Positions 58,309 to 64,000 of a stretch of DNA of 64,000 bases are shown in pieces. The stretch is from JBEEFP01 sp041166085 (GTDB lineage Bacteria; Actinomycetota; Acidimicrobiia; Acidimicrobiales; JAFATL01). Within the stretch, counting starts at the first letter, position 1. Every line of letters begins with the position of its first letter. The notes beneath the pieces were generated by a model. The model was not told the origin of the DNA. It did not search any database and was given only the letters and a program-made list of their open reading frames with translations. The position numbers and the translations under genes were made by a program. The stretch spans positions 96,132-160,131 of the forward strand of contig JBEEFP010000055.1 of assembly GCA_041166085.1 (NCBI GenBank), given 5' to 3'.

Positions 58309-58554
58309 ATGGACACGGGCTGGATGGCCAAGGGGAAGTGCCGCGAGCTACCGCCCTCGACCTTCTTCCCGAGCGACGGTGTGGGCGTGGACGCCGCCCG
58401 TCAGGTCTGCGCCGAGTGCCCCGTGCAGGCCATGTGCCTCGAGTACGCACTCGAGCAGCACATCGACCACGGCGTCTGGGGAGGCGCCTCCGAGCGCGAG
58501 CGGCGCCGCATCGCCCGCCAGCGCCGCCTGGCGGCCATCACGGACGTGCGCTGA
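58309..58554 (+). CDS. WhiB-family iron-sulphur regulator
   Basis: The 81-residue protein has the four WhiB cysteines (GKCRELPP, then VCAECPVQAMC), which bind a [4Fe-4S] cluster, the GVWGG turn and a basic C-terminal helix (ERERRRIARQRRLAA). WhiB proteins control transcription with sigma factors, often in response to oxygen or nitric oxide. ATG 58309 has GGAGG five bases before it, better than the GTG at 58291. The upstream promoter looks SigE-dependent. It is convergent with the RseB-like gene, overlapping by 17 bases. Confidence 0.93.
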   Translation: MDTGWMAKGKCRELPPSTFFPSDGVGVDAARQVCAECPVQAMCLEYALEQHIDHGVWGGASERERRRIARQRRLAAITDVR

Positions 58555-59518
58555 CCGTCTCCACCAGCTCCCGCGCCGCTTGACGAACCCGCTGTCCGGT
58601 CGACAGCGCCCGAGCCGGTCGCAGTGACGCGGCCGCCCGCAGGACGTCGGCCGCCGGCCCGTCGCCCACGACCGTGTAGGCCGACCCACCCGCCTGCCAC
58701 GTGACGAGCTGGCCGCCCGGCCACACGTAGCGCCTGGCCCGGTGCCCGGCGACAGTGGTTGCGTGCCCGCTCGCCGGGAGCTTGCGCCAGTCGAGATGAC
58801 CGGGCTGCTCGAAGACCGACAGGCCGTAGACCCCGTCGCCGTACACGGCGTGCAGCACCTCACCTCGGCGGTACACGCCGACGCGCTGGTACCCGGCATC
58901 GAGCGCGGCGGGCGCCCGGTACGGCGCGGGCACCGACGTGAGGCGGCGGGGGACGTCGGTGTGGGTCGCGTCCGGCGCCATGTGCATGCGCGGCGGCGCC
59001 AAGTCGATCGACGCGAACGCCATCGACCGCAGCGGCCTGCCGGCGTCGTCGAGCTGCACACGTCCCAACACCAGGCCGGTGGCCTTGTCGAAGGTGAGGC
59101 GCTCGCGCACCGCCCCGCCGGACCGCAGCTCCACCGTCGTCGCGGCGCGGCCCGCCACGGTGCTGTCCGGCGCGCCGGTGAGCGTGTACTTGTGACCCAC
59201 GGCCGGGAGCGACGTGGGCAACAGCTGGCCGGGCCAGAGCAGGTTCCAACCATCGCCCGTGCGCGCCAGCCGTCCGGCCGTCCCCGCCACCATCGGCGTG
59301 GGCCCGTCGATCTCGACGACACCATGGGCGGCCCGCACGGCCACTGTGGTGTCATGCAGGCCGGCGTCGTCCACCCAGCCGATGTGGACCTGGCCGCTGA
59401 ACGAGGCGGTGCGCATGGCGTGGCGCGCGTCGTCGAGCGGCCCGTCTCCGGCCGCGGCGACGGCCGGCGTGAGACCCACAGTGACGGCGACGGCCAGCAG
59501 GGGGACGATGCGCCTCAT
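58538..59518 (-). CDS. RseB/MucB-like sigma-E regulatory protein
   Basis: The 326-residue protein has a signal peptide (MRRIVPLLAVAVTVGLTPAV AAAG) and an RseB/MucB-like architecture: an N-terminal lipoprotein-carrier-like half (TASFSGQVHIGWVDDAGLHD, then VRERLTFDKATGLVLGRVQL) and a C-terminal half with RYVWPGGQLVTWQAGGSAYT and a regulatory strand. It would sit outside the membrane and shield the anti-sigma factor. It starts with an ATGA overlap to the anti-sigma gene. This three-gene sigE-rseA-rseB order is expected for envelope stress control. Confidence 0.82.
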   Translation of the reverse strand: MRRIVPLLAVAVTVGLTPAVAAAGDGPLDDARHAMRTASFSGQVHIGWVDDAGLHDTTVAVRAAHGVVEIDGPTPMVAGTAGRLARTGDGWNLLWPGQLLPTSLPAVGHKYTLTGAPDSTVAGRAATTVELRSGGAVRERLTFDKATGLVLGRVQLDDAGRPLRSMAFASIDLAPPRMHMAPDATHTDVPRRLTSVPAPYRAPAALDAGYQRVGVYRRGEVLHAVYGDGVYGLSVFEQPGHLDWRKLPASGHATTVAGHRARRYVWPGGQLVTWQAGGSAYTVVGDGPAADVLRAAASLRPARALSTGQRVRQAARELVETVSARP

Positions 59519-59937
59519 GGCTGGAACGACACCGGGAGGACGGACGGCGGGCCGAGGTTGCTGACCGGATCGCCGCCGGGGCTGGCGGTGGCGTGGGCTT
59601 CGACGAAGCGGCCGACGGTCGGGGCCACGGTGTGATCACGCGGCGAGAGGGCGAGGACGACGACGGCCGCCGTCCCCGCCACCGCCGCGACCCATGCCGC
59701 CGGGCGGCGGCGGCGCTCGGCTCGGTGCAGGTGCTCGAAGAACGAGAAGGGCGGCTCGACCGGGGGCAGGGCCCGCACCAGGCCGCGCGCCGTCGCGGTC
59801 GCGTCGAGCTCGGCGCGGCACAGCGCGCATTCGGCGAGGTGGGCGTCCGCGGTCGTGCGTTCGGCGTCGGTGAGCTCGCCGTCGAGGAGGGCGCTGAGCA
59901 GATCCGCGAGGTGGGCTGACGGCGGCGGCATCGTCAT
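59515..59937 (-). CDS. Zinc-finger anti-sigma factor (RseA-like)
   Basis: The 140-residue protein has an N-terminal anti-sigma domain with the zinc-binding H-x3-C-x2-C motif (DAHLAECALCRAEL), a membrane helix (about 82-98: WVAAVAGTAAVVVLALSP) and a short outer domain. It should hold SigE inactive at the membrane until cleavage. The ATG overlaps the sigE stop. The second ATG two codons later is possible. Confidence 0.92.
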   Translation of the reverse strand: MTMPPPSAHLADLLSALLDGELTDAERTTADAHLAECALCRAELDATATARGLVRALPPVEPPFSFFEHLHRAERRRRPAAWVAAVAGTAAVVVLALSPRDHTVAPTVGRFVEAHATASPGGDPVSNLGPPSVLPVSFQP

Positions 59938-60440
59938 GCCAGTGCCTCTCGCAGCAGGGCCCGGCCGCGGTGGATGCGGCTGCGCACGGTGCCGACCGGG
60001 ACGCCCAGGGACTCGGCGATCTCCGCGTATCCGAGGCCGACGACGTCGCAGAGCACGACCGCGGCCCGGAACTCGGCCGGCAACTGCACGAGTGCGCCCT
60101 GCACGTCCTCGGGCAGTGCGCTCGAGGCCAGCACCTCGTCGGCCGATGCGGCGGGCGGGAGGGCGGCGTCGGGGTCGTCGGGCAGCGCGTCGACAGGTCG
60201 GCGCCGGCGCCGGCGCACCTCGTCGAGGAAGGCGTTCGTCGTGATGCGGCTCAACCACCCCTCCATCGATCCGGGTCGGTACGTCGGCAGTCCTCGGCGC
60301 ACACGGAGGAGTGCCTCCTGCACGAGGTCCTGGGCGTCGGCCTCGTTGCCCGTCAGCCGGTACGCGACCGTGTAGAGGAACCTGCCGTATCGGCGGGCGA
60401 CCTCTTCCCAATCGGGAACCTGCTCGTCCGTGTCCACCAC
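59934..60440 (-). CDS. sigE: ECF sigma factor, SigE-like
   Basis: The protein of about 168 residues has sigma region 2 (ARRYGRFLYTVAYRLTGNEA, DAQDLVQEALLRVRR) and region 4 (GYAEIAESLGVPVGTVRSRI) with the usual linker. Its neighbours (anti-sigma, RseB-like, HtrA, TatA) point to envelope stress. The start is GTG 60440 or 60437. No ribosome-binding site is present, and a GGAAC/CGTT promoter ends 3 bases before the GTG, so a leaderless transcript is likely. It would transcribe its own gene, htrA and whiB. Confidence 0.93.
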   Translation of the reverse strand: MVDTDEQVPDWEEVARRYGRFLYTVAYRLTGNEADAQDLVQEALLRVRRGLPTYRPGSMEGWLSRITTNAFLDEVRRRRRRPVDALPDDPDAALPPAASADEVLASSALPEDVQGALVQLPAEFRAAVVLCDVVGLGYAEIAESLGVPVGTVRSRIHRGRALLREALA

Positions 60441-60443
60441 GAG

Positions 60444-60470
60444 AACGACGGCGGGGTGGCCCTGGGTTCC
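60444..60470 (-). promoter_or_regulatory. Autoregulatory SigE-type promoter of sigE
   Basis: On the minus strand GGAAC (60470-60466) is followed by 18 bases and CGTT (60447-60444). The -10 element ends 3 bases before GTG 60440, so transcription would begin at or near the start codon. Confidence 0.65.
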
Positions 60471-60472
60471 CG

Positions 60473-60486
60473 AGGGCCGAAGCCCT
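60473..60486 (-). terminator. Small tetraloop hairpin at the end of tatA
   Basis: On the minus strand AGGGC-TTCG-GCCCT forms a short stem with a stable TTCG loop, overlapping the tatA stop codon. It lies just before the sigE promoter and may reduce read-through. Confidence 0.5.
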
Positions 60487-60694
60487 AGGTGTCCTTCTGG
60501 GTGGCGTCCTTGTTCGCGGCGTCCTTGGTGGCTTCCTTGGCCGCGTCGTCCCGTGCGCCCTCGGCGATGCCGTCCTTGAACTCCTTCGAGGCCTGACCCA
60601 GGGACCGCGCCAGCTTCGGCAGACGGGTCGAGCCGAACAGGAGCAGCACGACCACGAGGATGATGATCAGTTCGGGAGCACCAAGGCCACCCAT
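60485..60694 (-). CDS. tatA: Twin-arginine translocase subunit TatA
   Basis: The 69-residue protein has the TatA layout: a membrane helix (APELIIILVVVLLLFG), the FG hinge, an amphipathic helix (RLPKLARSLGQASKEFKDGI) and a charged tail. TatA forms the pore that exports folded proteins. The ATG at 60694 has a TAGGAG site. It lies just upstream of the sigE promoter, as in the mycobacterial sigE-rseA-htrA-tatB arrangement, and just after the luciferase-like gene. Confidence 0.93.
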   Translation of the reverse strand: MGGLGAPELIIILVVVLLLFGSTRLPKLARSLGQASKEFKDGIAEGARDDAAKEATKDAANKDATQKDT

Positions 60695-60702
60695 AGCGAC
60701 TC

Positions 60703-61650
60703 CTACGGTAAAGCCGACGCGACCAGCTCGAGGTCGTCCGGATCCGACACTCCGAACGGTAGCGCTCCCAGCCCCACAACGAAGGTCGACACGCCCAACT
60801 CGGCCCATTCTCCGAGCTGCGCACGCACCTGCTCCGGCGTGCCGACGAGCCGGCCGTGGCGCCATTCGTCGAAGGGCGTGGCGCTGATGACGCCACGGGG
60901 GGTCTGCTGCTGCAGCCGCTCGTAGCGCCGAGCGAGGTCGCGCTCGTCGTCGCCCACCAGGGTGGTGAGCCCGAGCGACCGGGTGATCGAAGCGGGGTCG
61001 CGACCGGCACGCTCGGCCGCCCGGTCGAGGACGGCGAGGCGTTCGCGGTACTGCTCCGGGGTCCACGTCCACACCGTGTTCCACCCGTCGGCATGGTGCG
61101 CCACCACGTCGAGCAGGCGGTCGCCGCGGCCGCCGATCCAGATGGGCGGGCACGGCTGCTGGTGCGGTGACGGGCGGGTGGCGCCGATCGTGCACGTCGC
61201 GCGGATCGTCTCGACGGTGTCGGCCAGCTGGCGCAGGCGGACGCCCGGGCGCTCGAAGGGCACCCCGGCCTCGACGAACTCGGGCTCGTACCAGCCCGCG
61301 CCCACACCCACGGTCAATCGGCCGTGGGAGACCCGGTCGAGTGTGGCCAGCGCCTTTGCGAGGACCATGGGCGGACGCAGCTGCGCGCACAGCACGAGGG
61401 TGCCGATGCGCACGGTCGGCGCGGCGCGGGCGATGGCGGCGAGGGCGACGAGAGGATCCACGGCGCGGTGCCGGCCGGGAGGTCCGCCGTACTTGAAGTC
61501 CATGGAGAGGAAGAGATGGTCGGCCAACCACACGGACGTGAACCCGAGTTGCTCGGCGCGCACCGCGGCGTCGCGCGTCGTCTCCCAGCGCGGTGGGGCC
61601 TCGGTGCGCGACGCGTAGTCGAACTGCGGCAGGGCCAGGCCCACGTCCAT
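60703..61650 (-). CDS. LLM-class F420-dependent oxidoreductase
   Basis: The 315-residue protein is a luciferase-like monooxygenase-fold oxidoreductase, which in actinobacteria mostly uses F420. Typical parts are AEQLGFTSVWLADHLF, RIGTLVLCAQLRPPMVLAKA, DRVSHGRLTVGVGAGWYEPE, and the C-terminal GTPEQVRAQLGEWAELG. The substrate is unknown. Start is ATG 61650. It is 8 bases before tatA on the same strand and divergent from the formiminotransferase gene. Confidence 0.92.
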   Translation of the reverse strand: MDVGLALPQFDYASRTEAPPRWETTRDAAVRAEQLGFTSVWLADHLFLSMDFKYGGPPGRHRAVDPLVALAAIARAAPTVRIGTLVLCAQLRPPMVLAKALATLDRVSHGRLTVGVGAGWYEPEFVEAGVPFERPGVRLRQLADTVETIRATCTIGATRPSPHQQPCPPIWIGGRGDRLLDVVAHHADGWNTVWTWTPEQYRERLAVLDRAAERAGRDPASITRSLGLTTLVGDDERDLARRYERLQQQTPRGVISATPFDEWRHGRLVGTPEQVRAQLGEWAELGVSTFVVGLGALPFGVSDPDDLELVASALP

Positions 61651-61669
61651 GTGTGCGAGCGTAGGGGCG

Positions 61670-62467
61670 GTGCTGGAGTGTGTGATCAACGTGAGCGAGG
61701 GACGGCGGCCCGACGTCCTCGAGGAGATCGCGGCTGCGGGCGGCGACGCGGTGCTCGACCTGCACGCCGACGCCGACCACAACCGTTCGGTGCTCACGCT
61801 TGCCGGGCCGGACGTGTTCACCGCCGCCCAGGCAGTGGCGGAGGCGACCGTTGCGGCCATCGACATCGGCTCGCACGTCGGCGCCCACCCGCGCACCGGC
61901 GTGGTGGACGTGGTGCCGTTCGTGCCGTTGCGAGGATCGACGATGGACGACGCGGTTGCGGCGCGAGATGCGTTCGCGGCGTGGATGCCCGACGCGCTCG
62001 GCGTCCCGAGCCGCGTCTACGGCCCCGACGGACCGTCGCTGCCCGACGTTCGACGCTCGCTGCGCGGTGTCGCCGGGCACCCCACGGCCGGCGTCTGCTG
62101 CGTCGGTGCCCGGACGGTGCTGGTGGCCTACAACCTGTGGCTGCAGCCGGGCGTGGCGGTGGAGGTGGCGCGATCCATCGCCGAGGAGCTCCGCAGTCCC
62201 GCGGTGCGCGCCCTCGGGCTCGACCTGGGCGGCCTGGCCCAGGTGTCGCTCAACCTGGTCGAACCGGCGAGCGTCGGCCCGGACGCTGCTTTTGATGCCG
62301 TTGCCAGGCGAGCCGCGGTGGCGCGGGCCGAACTGGTGGGACTGGTGCCGGCCAGCGTGCTCGCCGCCATCCCACCGGATCGGTGGACCGAGCTCGACCT
62401 GGCGCCGTCACGAACGATCGAGGCCCGCCTCGGAGAGGCGGGCCTCGACAGGGGAAGCTTCGGGTGA
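61670..62467 (+). CDS. Glutamate formiminotransferase
   Basis: The protein of about 265 residues has the two formiminotransferase subdomains: LECVINVSEGRRPDVLEEIA, HADADHNRSVLTLAGP, GSHVGAHPRTGVVDVVPFVP and an AYNLWLQPGVAVEVAR segment. It transfers a formimino group between formiminoglutamate and tetrahydrofolate in histidine breakdown. The cyclodeaminase domain found in animal FTCD is missing. GTG 61670 is chosen over ATG 61649, which would overlap the divergent start. A strong hairpin forms near the 3' end of the coding sequence. Confidence 0.9.
   Translation: MLECVINVSEGRRPDVLEEIAAAGGDAVLDLHADADHNRSVLTLAGPDVFTAAQAVAEATVAAIDIGSHVGAHPRTGVVDVVPFVPLRGSTMDDAVAARDAFAAWMPDALGVPSRVYGPDGPSLPDVRRSLRGVAGHPTAGVCCVGARTVLVAYNLWLQPGVAVEVARSIAEELRSPAVRALGLDLGGLAQVSLNLVEPASVGPDAAFDAVARRAAVARAELVGLVPASVLAAIPPDRWTELDLAPSRTIEARLGEAGLDRGSFG
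62419..62447 (+). terminator. Perfect 13-base hairpin inside the 3' end of the formiminotransferase gene
   Basis: Arms 62419-62431 and 62435-62447 pair exactly around GGA, ending 20 bases before the stop. It encodes residues IEARLGEAGLD. A transcript stability or termination role is possible; no U-tract follows. Confidence 0.5.
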
Positions 62468-62526
62468 TGCGGGCGTTGCGGGAGTTGCGCCGGCGGATCG
62501 TGGAGCGCCGGCGCGACGGACGGGGA

Positions 62527-62817
62527 TCACGAGGCGGATATCGCCCCGTTCGCTCGGCGGGCCAGCGCGCGTGCCCGACGGATGCGCCGCCGTTCACGTT
62601 CGCTCATCCCTCCCCAGATGCCGAACTTCTCGCCGTTGGCCAGCGCGTACTCGAGACAGTCCTCGCGCACGACGCAGCCCCGGCAGACCTCCTTCGCCTC
62701 ACGCGTCGATGCGCCGCGTTCGGGGAAGAAGAGGTCAGGGTCCACACCCATGCAGTTCGCCTGGTCCTGCCAGGTTGGGCGTTCTTCTCGGTTGATGAGA
62801 TGGAGTAGATCGGTCAT
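62527..62817 (-). CDS. WhiB-family iron-sulphur regulator (WhiB2/WhmD-like)
   Basis: The 96-residue protein has four cluster cysteines (QANCMGV, EVCRGCVVREDCLE), the GIWGG turn and a basic C-terminal part (RERRRIRRARALARR). The pattern DPDLFFPERGA is typical of WhiB2/WhmD-like proteins involved in cell division. ATG 62817 follows GGGAGG. A palindrome lies just upstream, shared with the divergent macro-domain gene. Confidence 0.93.
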   Translation of the reverse strand: MTDLLHLINREERPTWQDQANCMGVDPDLFFPERGASTREAKEVCRGCVVREDCLEYALANGEKFGIWGGMSERERRRIRRARALARRANGAISAS

Positions 62818-62840
62818 CGGTGGCCTCCCTCGATCTTGCA

Positions 62841-62857
62841 CCGATGTAATTACACGG
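62841..62857. promoter_or_regulatory. Palindrome between whiB and macro-domain gene
   Basis: TGTAATTACA (62845-62854) is a perfect palindrome, flanked by CCG and CGG. It lies 28 bases upstream of the whiB start on one side and 50 from the macro gene on the other. It could bind a regulator of whiB. Confidence 0.45.
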
Positions 62858-62906
62858 ATGTGATGATCCCCCGTCAGGCACGAATGCGCAAGCGGAACTT
62901 CGAAGA

Positions 62907-63404
62907 ATGCGCCTAGAGGCGTCACTCGGTGACATCACCGTCGAGGCGGTCGACGCGATCGTGAACGCCGCCAACTCGTCATTGCTGGGCGGCGGCGGGG
63001 TCGACGGCGCCATCCACCGCGCCGCCGGTGCCGCGCTGGTGGAGGAGTGCCGCCTGCTCGGCGGGTGCCGCACCGGCGAGGCCAAGGCGACGTCCGGTCA
63101 CGCGTTGGCGGCCCGCTGGGTCATCCACACCGTCGGCCCGGTGTGGCGGGGCGGCGCGCACCGCGAAGCCGAGTTGCTCGCGTCCTGTTACCGCCGCTCG
63201 CTCGAGGTCGCCGCTTCGCTGGGCGCCGCGTCCGTCGCCTTCCCGGCCATCTCCACGGGCATCTACGGCTACCCCCGCGAGGCGGCGGCCCGCATCGCGG
63301 TCGACACGGTGCGCGCGACCGCGCCGACGACATCAGTCGAGCTGGTGAAGCTCGTCGCCTTCGACCCCGAGACCTTCGACCTGTACCGGGAGCTGCTCAC
63401 GTAA
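62907..63404 (+). CDS. Macro-domain protein (ADP-ribose deacetylase-like)
   Basis: The 165-residue protein is a single macro domain: NAANSSLLGGGGVDGAIH for ADP-ribose binding, GEAKATSGHALAARWVIHTV and the GIYGYPREAAARIA loop. It resembles O-acetyl-ADP-ribose deacetylases and ADP-ribosyl hydrolases of the YmdB/MacroD type. It may remove ADP-ribose marks or recycle O-acetyl-ADP-ribose. It is divergent from whiB and convergent with the VWA gene across a long hairpin. Confidence 0.93.
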   Translation: MRLEASLGDITVEAVDAIVNAANSSLLGGGGVDGAIHRAAGAALVEECRLLGGCRTGEAKATSGHALAARWVIHTVGPVWRGGAHREAELLASCYRRSLEVAASLGAASVAFPAISTGIYGYPREAAARIAVDTVRATAPTTSVELVKLVAFDPETFDLYRELLT

Positions 63405-63407
63405 CTC

Positions 63408-63458
63408 GCGTCTCGAGGAAATGGGGTACCGAATCGGTACCCCCTTTCCTCGAGACGC
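63408..63458. terminator. Long near-perfect hairpin between convergent genes
   Basis: Outer arms of 14 bases (63408-63421 and 63445-63458) and inner arms of 9 (63423-63431 and 63435-63443) pair, with one mismatch between them and an AAT loop. It lies between the macro gene stop and the VWA gene stop. The 3' arm starts with TTTCC, and no long U-tract follows. Confidence 0.65.
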
Positions 63459-63473
63459 AGGGTGGTGGTCGGG

Positions 63474-64000
63474 TCAGGCGCCGCGGGCGCGGCCGGCGCG
63501 GAGGGCGCGCTTTTGCTCGATGAAGTCGACGAGCACGTAATCGCCGAGCGTCTCGGGCGTCGTGAAGAACGCCCGACCGCGGTTCATCTGCGTGAGCTTC
63601 TCGACGAAGGCCTTCAGATACGAGTTGGCGTCGAGCATGAAGGTGTTGATGCGGATGTCTTCCTTGGTGCACCGGGCGACCTCTTGCATGGTCGCCTCGA
63701 GTGTCTTGTACACGGGGGGGTAGGCGAAGAAAGGCTCGCCGTTCTCGTCGATATGGGCCGTCGGCTCGCCGTCCGTCACCATGATGATCTGCTTGTTGCG
63801 GCCCTTCTTGCGGGCCAGGATGCGGCGGCTCAACGCGAAGCCGTGCTGCATGTTGGTGCCGTAGACGAAGTCCCAACTCGCCTCCGGGAGGTCCTGGGGA
63901 CGGATCTCGCGGGCGACCTCGGAGAACCCGACGATGGCGAAGTCGTCACGCGGGAAGCGGGTCGTGATCAAGGAGTGCAGCGCCATGGCGACCTTCTTGG
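63474..64000 (-). CDS. VWA-domain protein, cut by right window edge
   Basis: The frame runs leftward from beyond the window, so the N-terminus is missing. The visible 175 residues form a von Willebrand factor A-type domain: LHSLITTRFPRDDFAIVGFS, KQIIMVTDGEPTAH with the third metal-site region, and INTFMLDANSYLKAFVEKLT. The pattern is like VWA proteins found beside AAA+ chaperones in actinobacteria. The first metal motif (D-x-S-x-S) lies outside the window. The stop is near the long hairpin. Confidence 0.88.
   Translation of the reverse strand, partial: KKVAMALHSLITTRFPRDDFAIVGFSEVAREIRPQDLPEASWDFVYGTNMQHGFALSRRILARKKGRNKQIIMVTDGEPTAHIDENGEPFFAYPPVYKTLEATMQEVARCTKEDIRINTFMLDANSYLKAFVEKLTQMNRGRAFFTTPETLGDYVLVDFIEQKRALRAGRARGA

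Overview
This looks like a chromosomal segment of a high-GC actinobacterium, most plausibly from the Acidimicrobiia. The pointers are two WhiB proteins, a SigE/anti-sigma/RseB-like/HtrA/TatA neighbourhood, F420-type oxidoreductases (a Ddn-like protein and a luciferase-like protein), a UPF0182 membrane protein, a class E-like sortase, an MreB, a DivIVA-domain protein and many TetR regulators and cytochromes P450. The lineage is inferred from gene content only. About 75 protein genes and one tRNA can be supported. GTG starts and 4-base GTGA/ATGA overlaps are very common, so much of the window is organised in tight operons. No CRISPR array, insertion sequence, prophage or rRNA operon was seen.

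Region by region. 1-11 kb is an accessory catabolic block: two YceI-like proteins, a MmyB-type regulator, three TetR regulators, a type I extradiol dioxygenase, a flavin/F420-type oxidoreductase, an acyl-CoA dehydrogenase, a short-chain dehydrogenase, a zinc alcohol dehydrogenase, a P450 and a secreted esterase. This set fits degradation of an aromatic, steroid-like or terpenoid compound. 11-17 kb holds a LuxR regulator, a free-standing receiver, a NarL-type two-component pair, a 26-codon membrane peptide and a flippase-like membrane protein. 16.6-25.6 kb carries a dimethylformamidase-like protein, a TetR/AarF-kinase/P450 unit with a clear operator, two exported proteins of unknown function and a Ddn/TetR pair with a second operator. 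25.6-28.7 kb looks less GC-rich than its surroundings, carries a three-gene membrane/SRPBCC/DUF6544 operon and abuts an initiator tRNA gene.

29.3-39.9 kb is one long minus-strand run: PDZ-Lon protease, membrane histidine kinase, FecR-like lipoprotein, receiver, DivIVA-domain protein with an unusual C-terminus, and UPF0182. 40-50 kb contains a proline-rich membrane protein, sortase, HEAT protein, moaE / small membrane protein / mreB operon, a membrane-anchored serine protease, a DUF2342 protein, an MFS transporter and an alpha/beta hydrolase. 50.3-58.2 kb is a minus-strand polyphosphate and stress operon (htrA, small protein, ROK kinase, ppk1, CYTH-CHAD, Nudix, SixA-like phosphatase, surE). 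58.3-60.7 kb holds whiB, then the minus-strand genes rseB-like, rseA-like, sigE and tatA. The right end has a luciferase-like oxidoreductase, a formiminotransferase, a second whiB, a macro-domain protein and a truncated VWA protein.

The strongest observations are these. Three promoter-like sites of the GGAAC / CGTT type occur, one before sigE and two arranged back to back between htrA and whiB with their -35 elements fused into an inverted repeat; this suggests a SigE regulon that could reach ppk1 through htrA. MutT1-like functions are split into adjacent Nudix and phosphatase genes beside ppk1. Several very long perfect or near-perfect palindromes sit at convergent gene ends, one of which embraces both stop codons. 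The DivIVA protein ends in a Cys/His motif resembling phage head-morphogenesis proteins.
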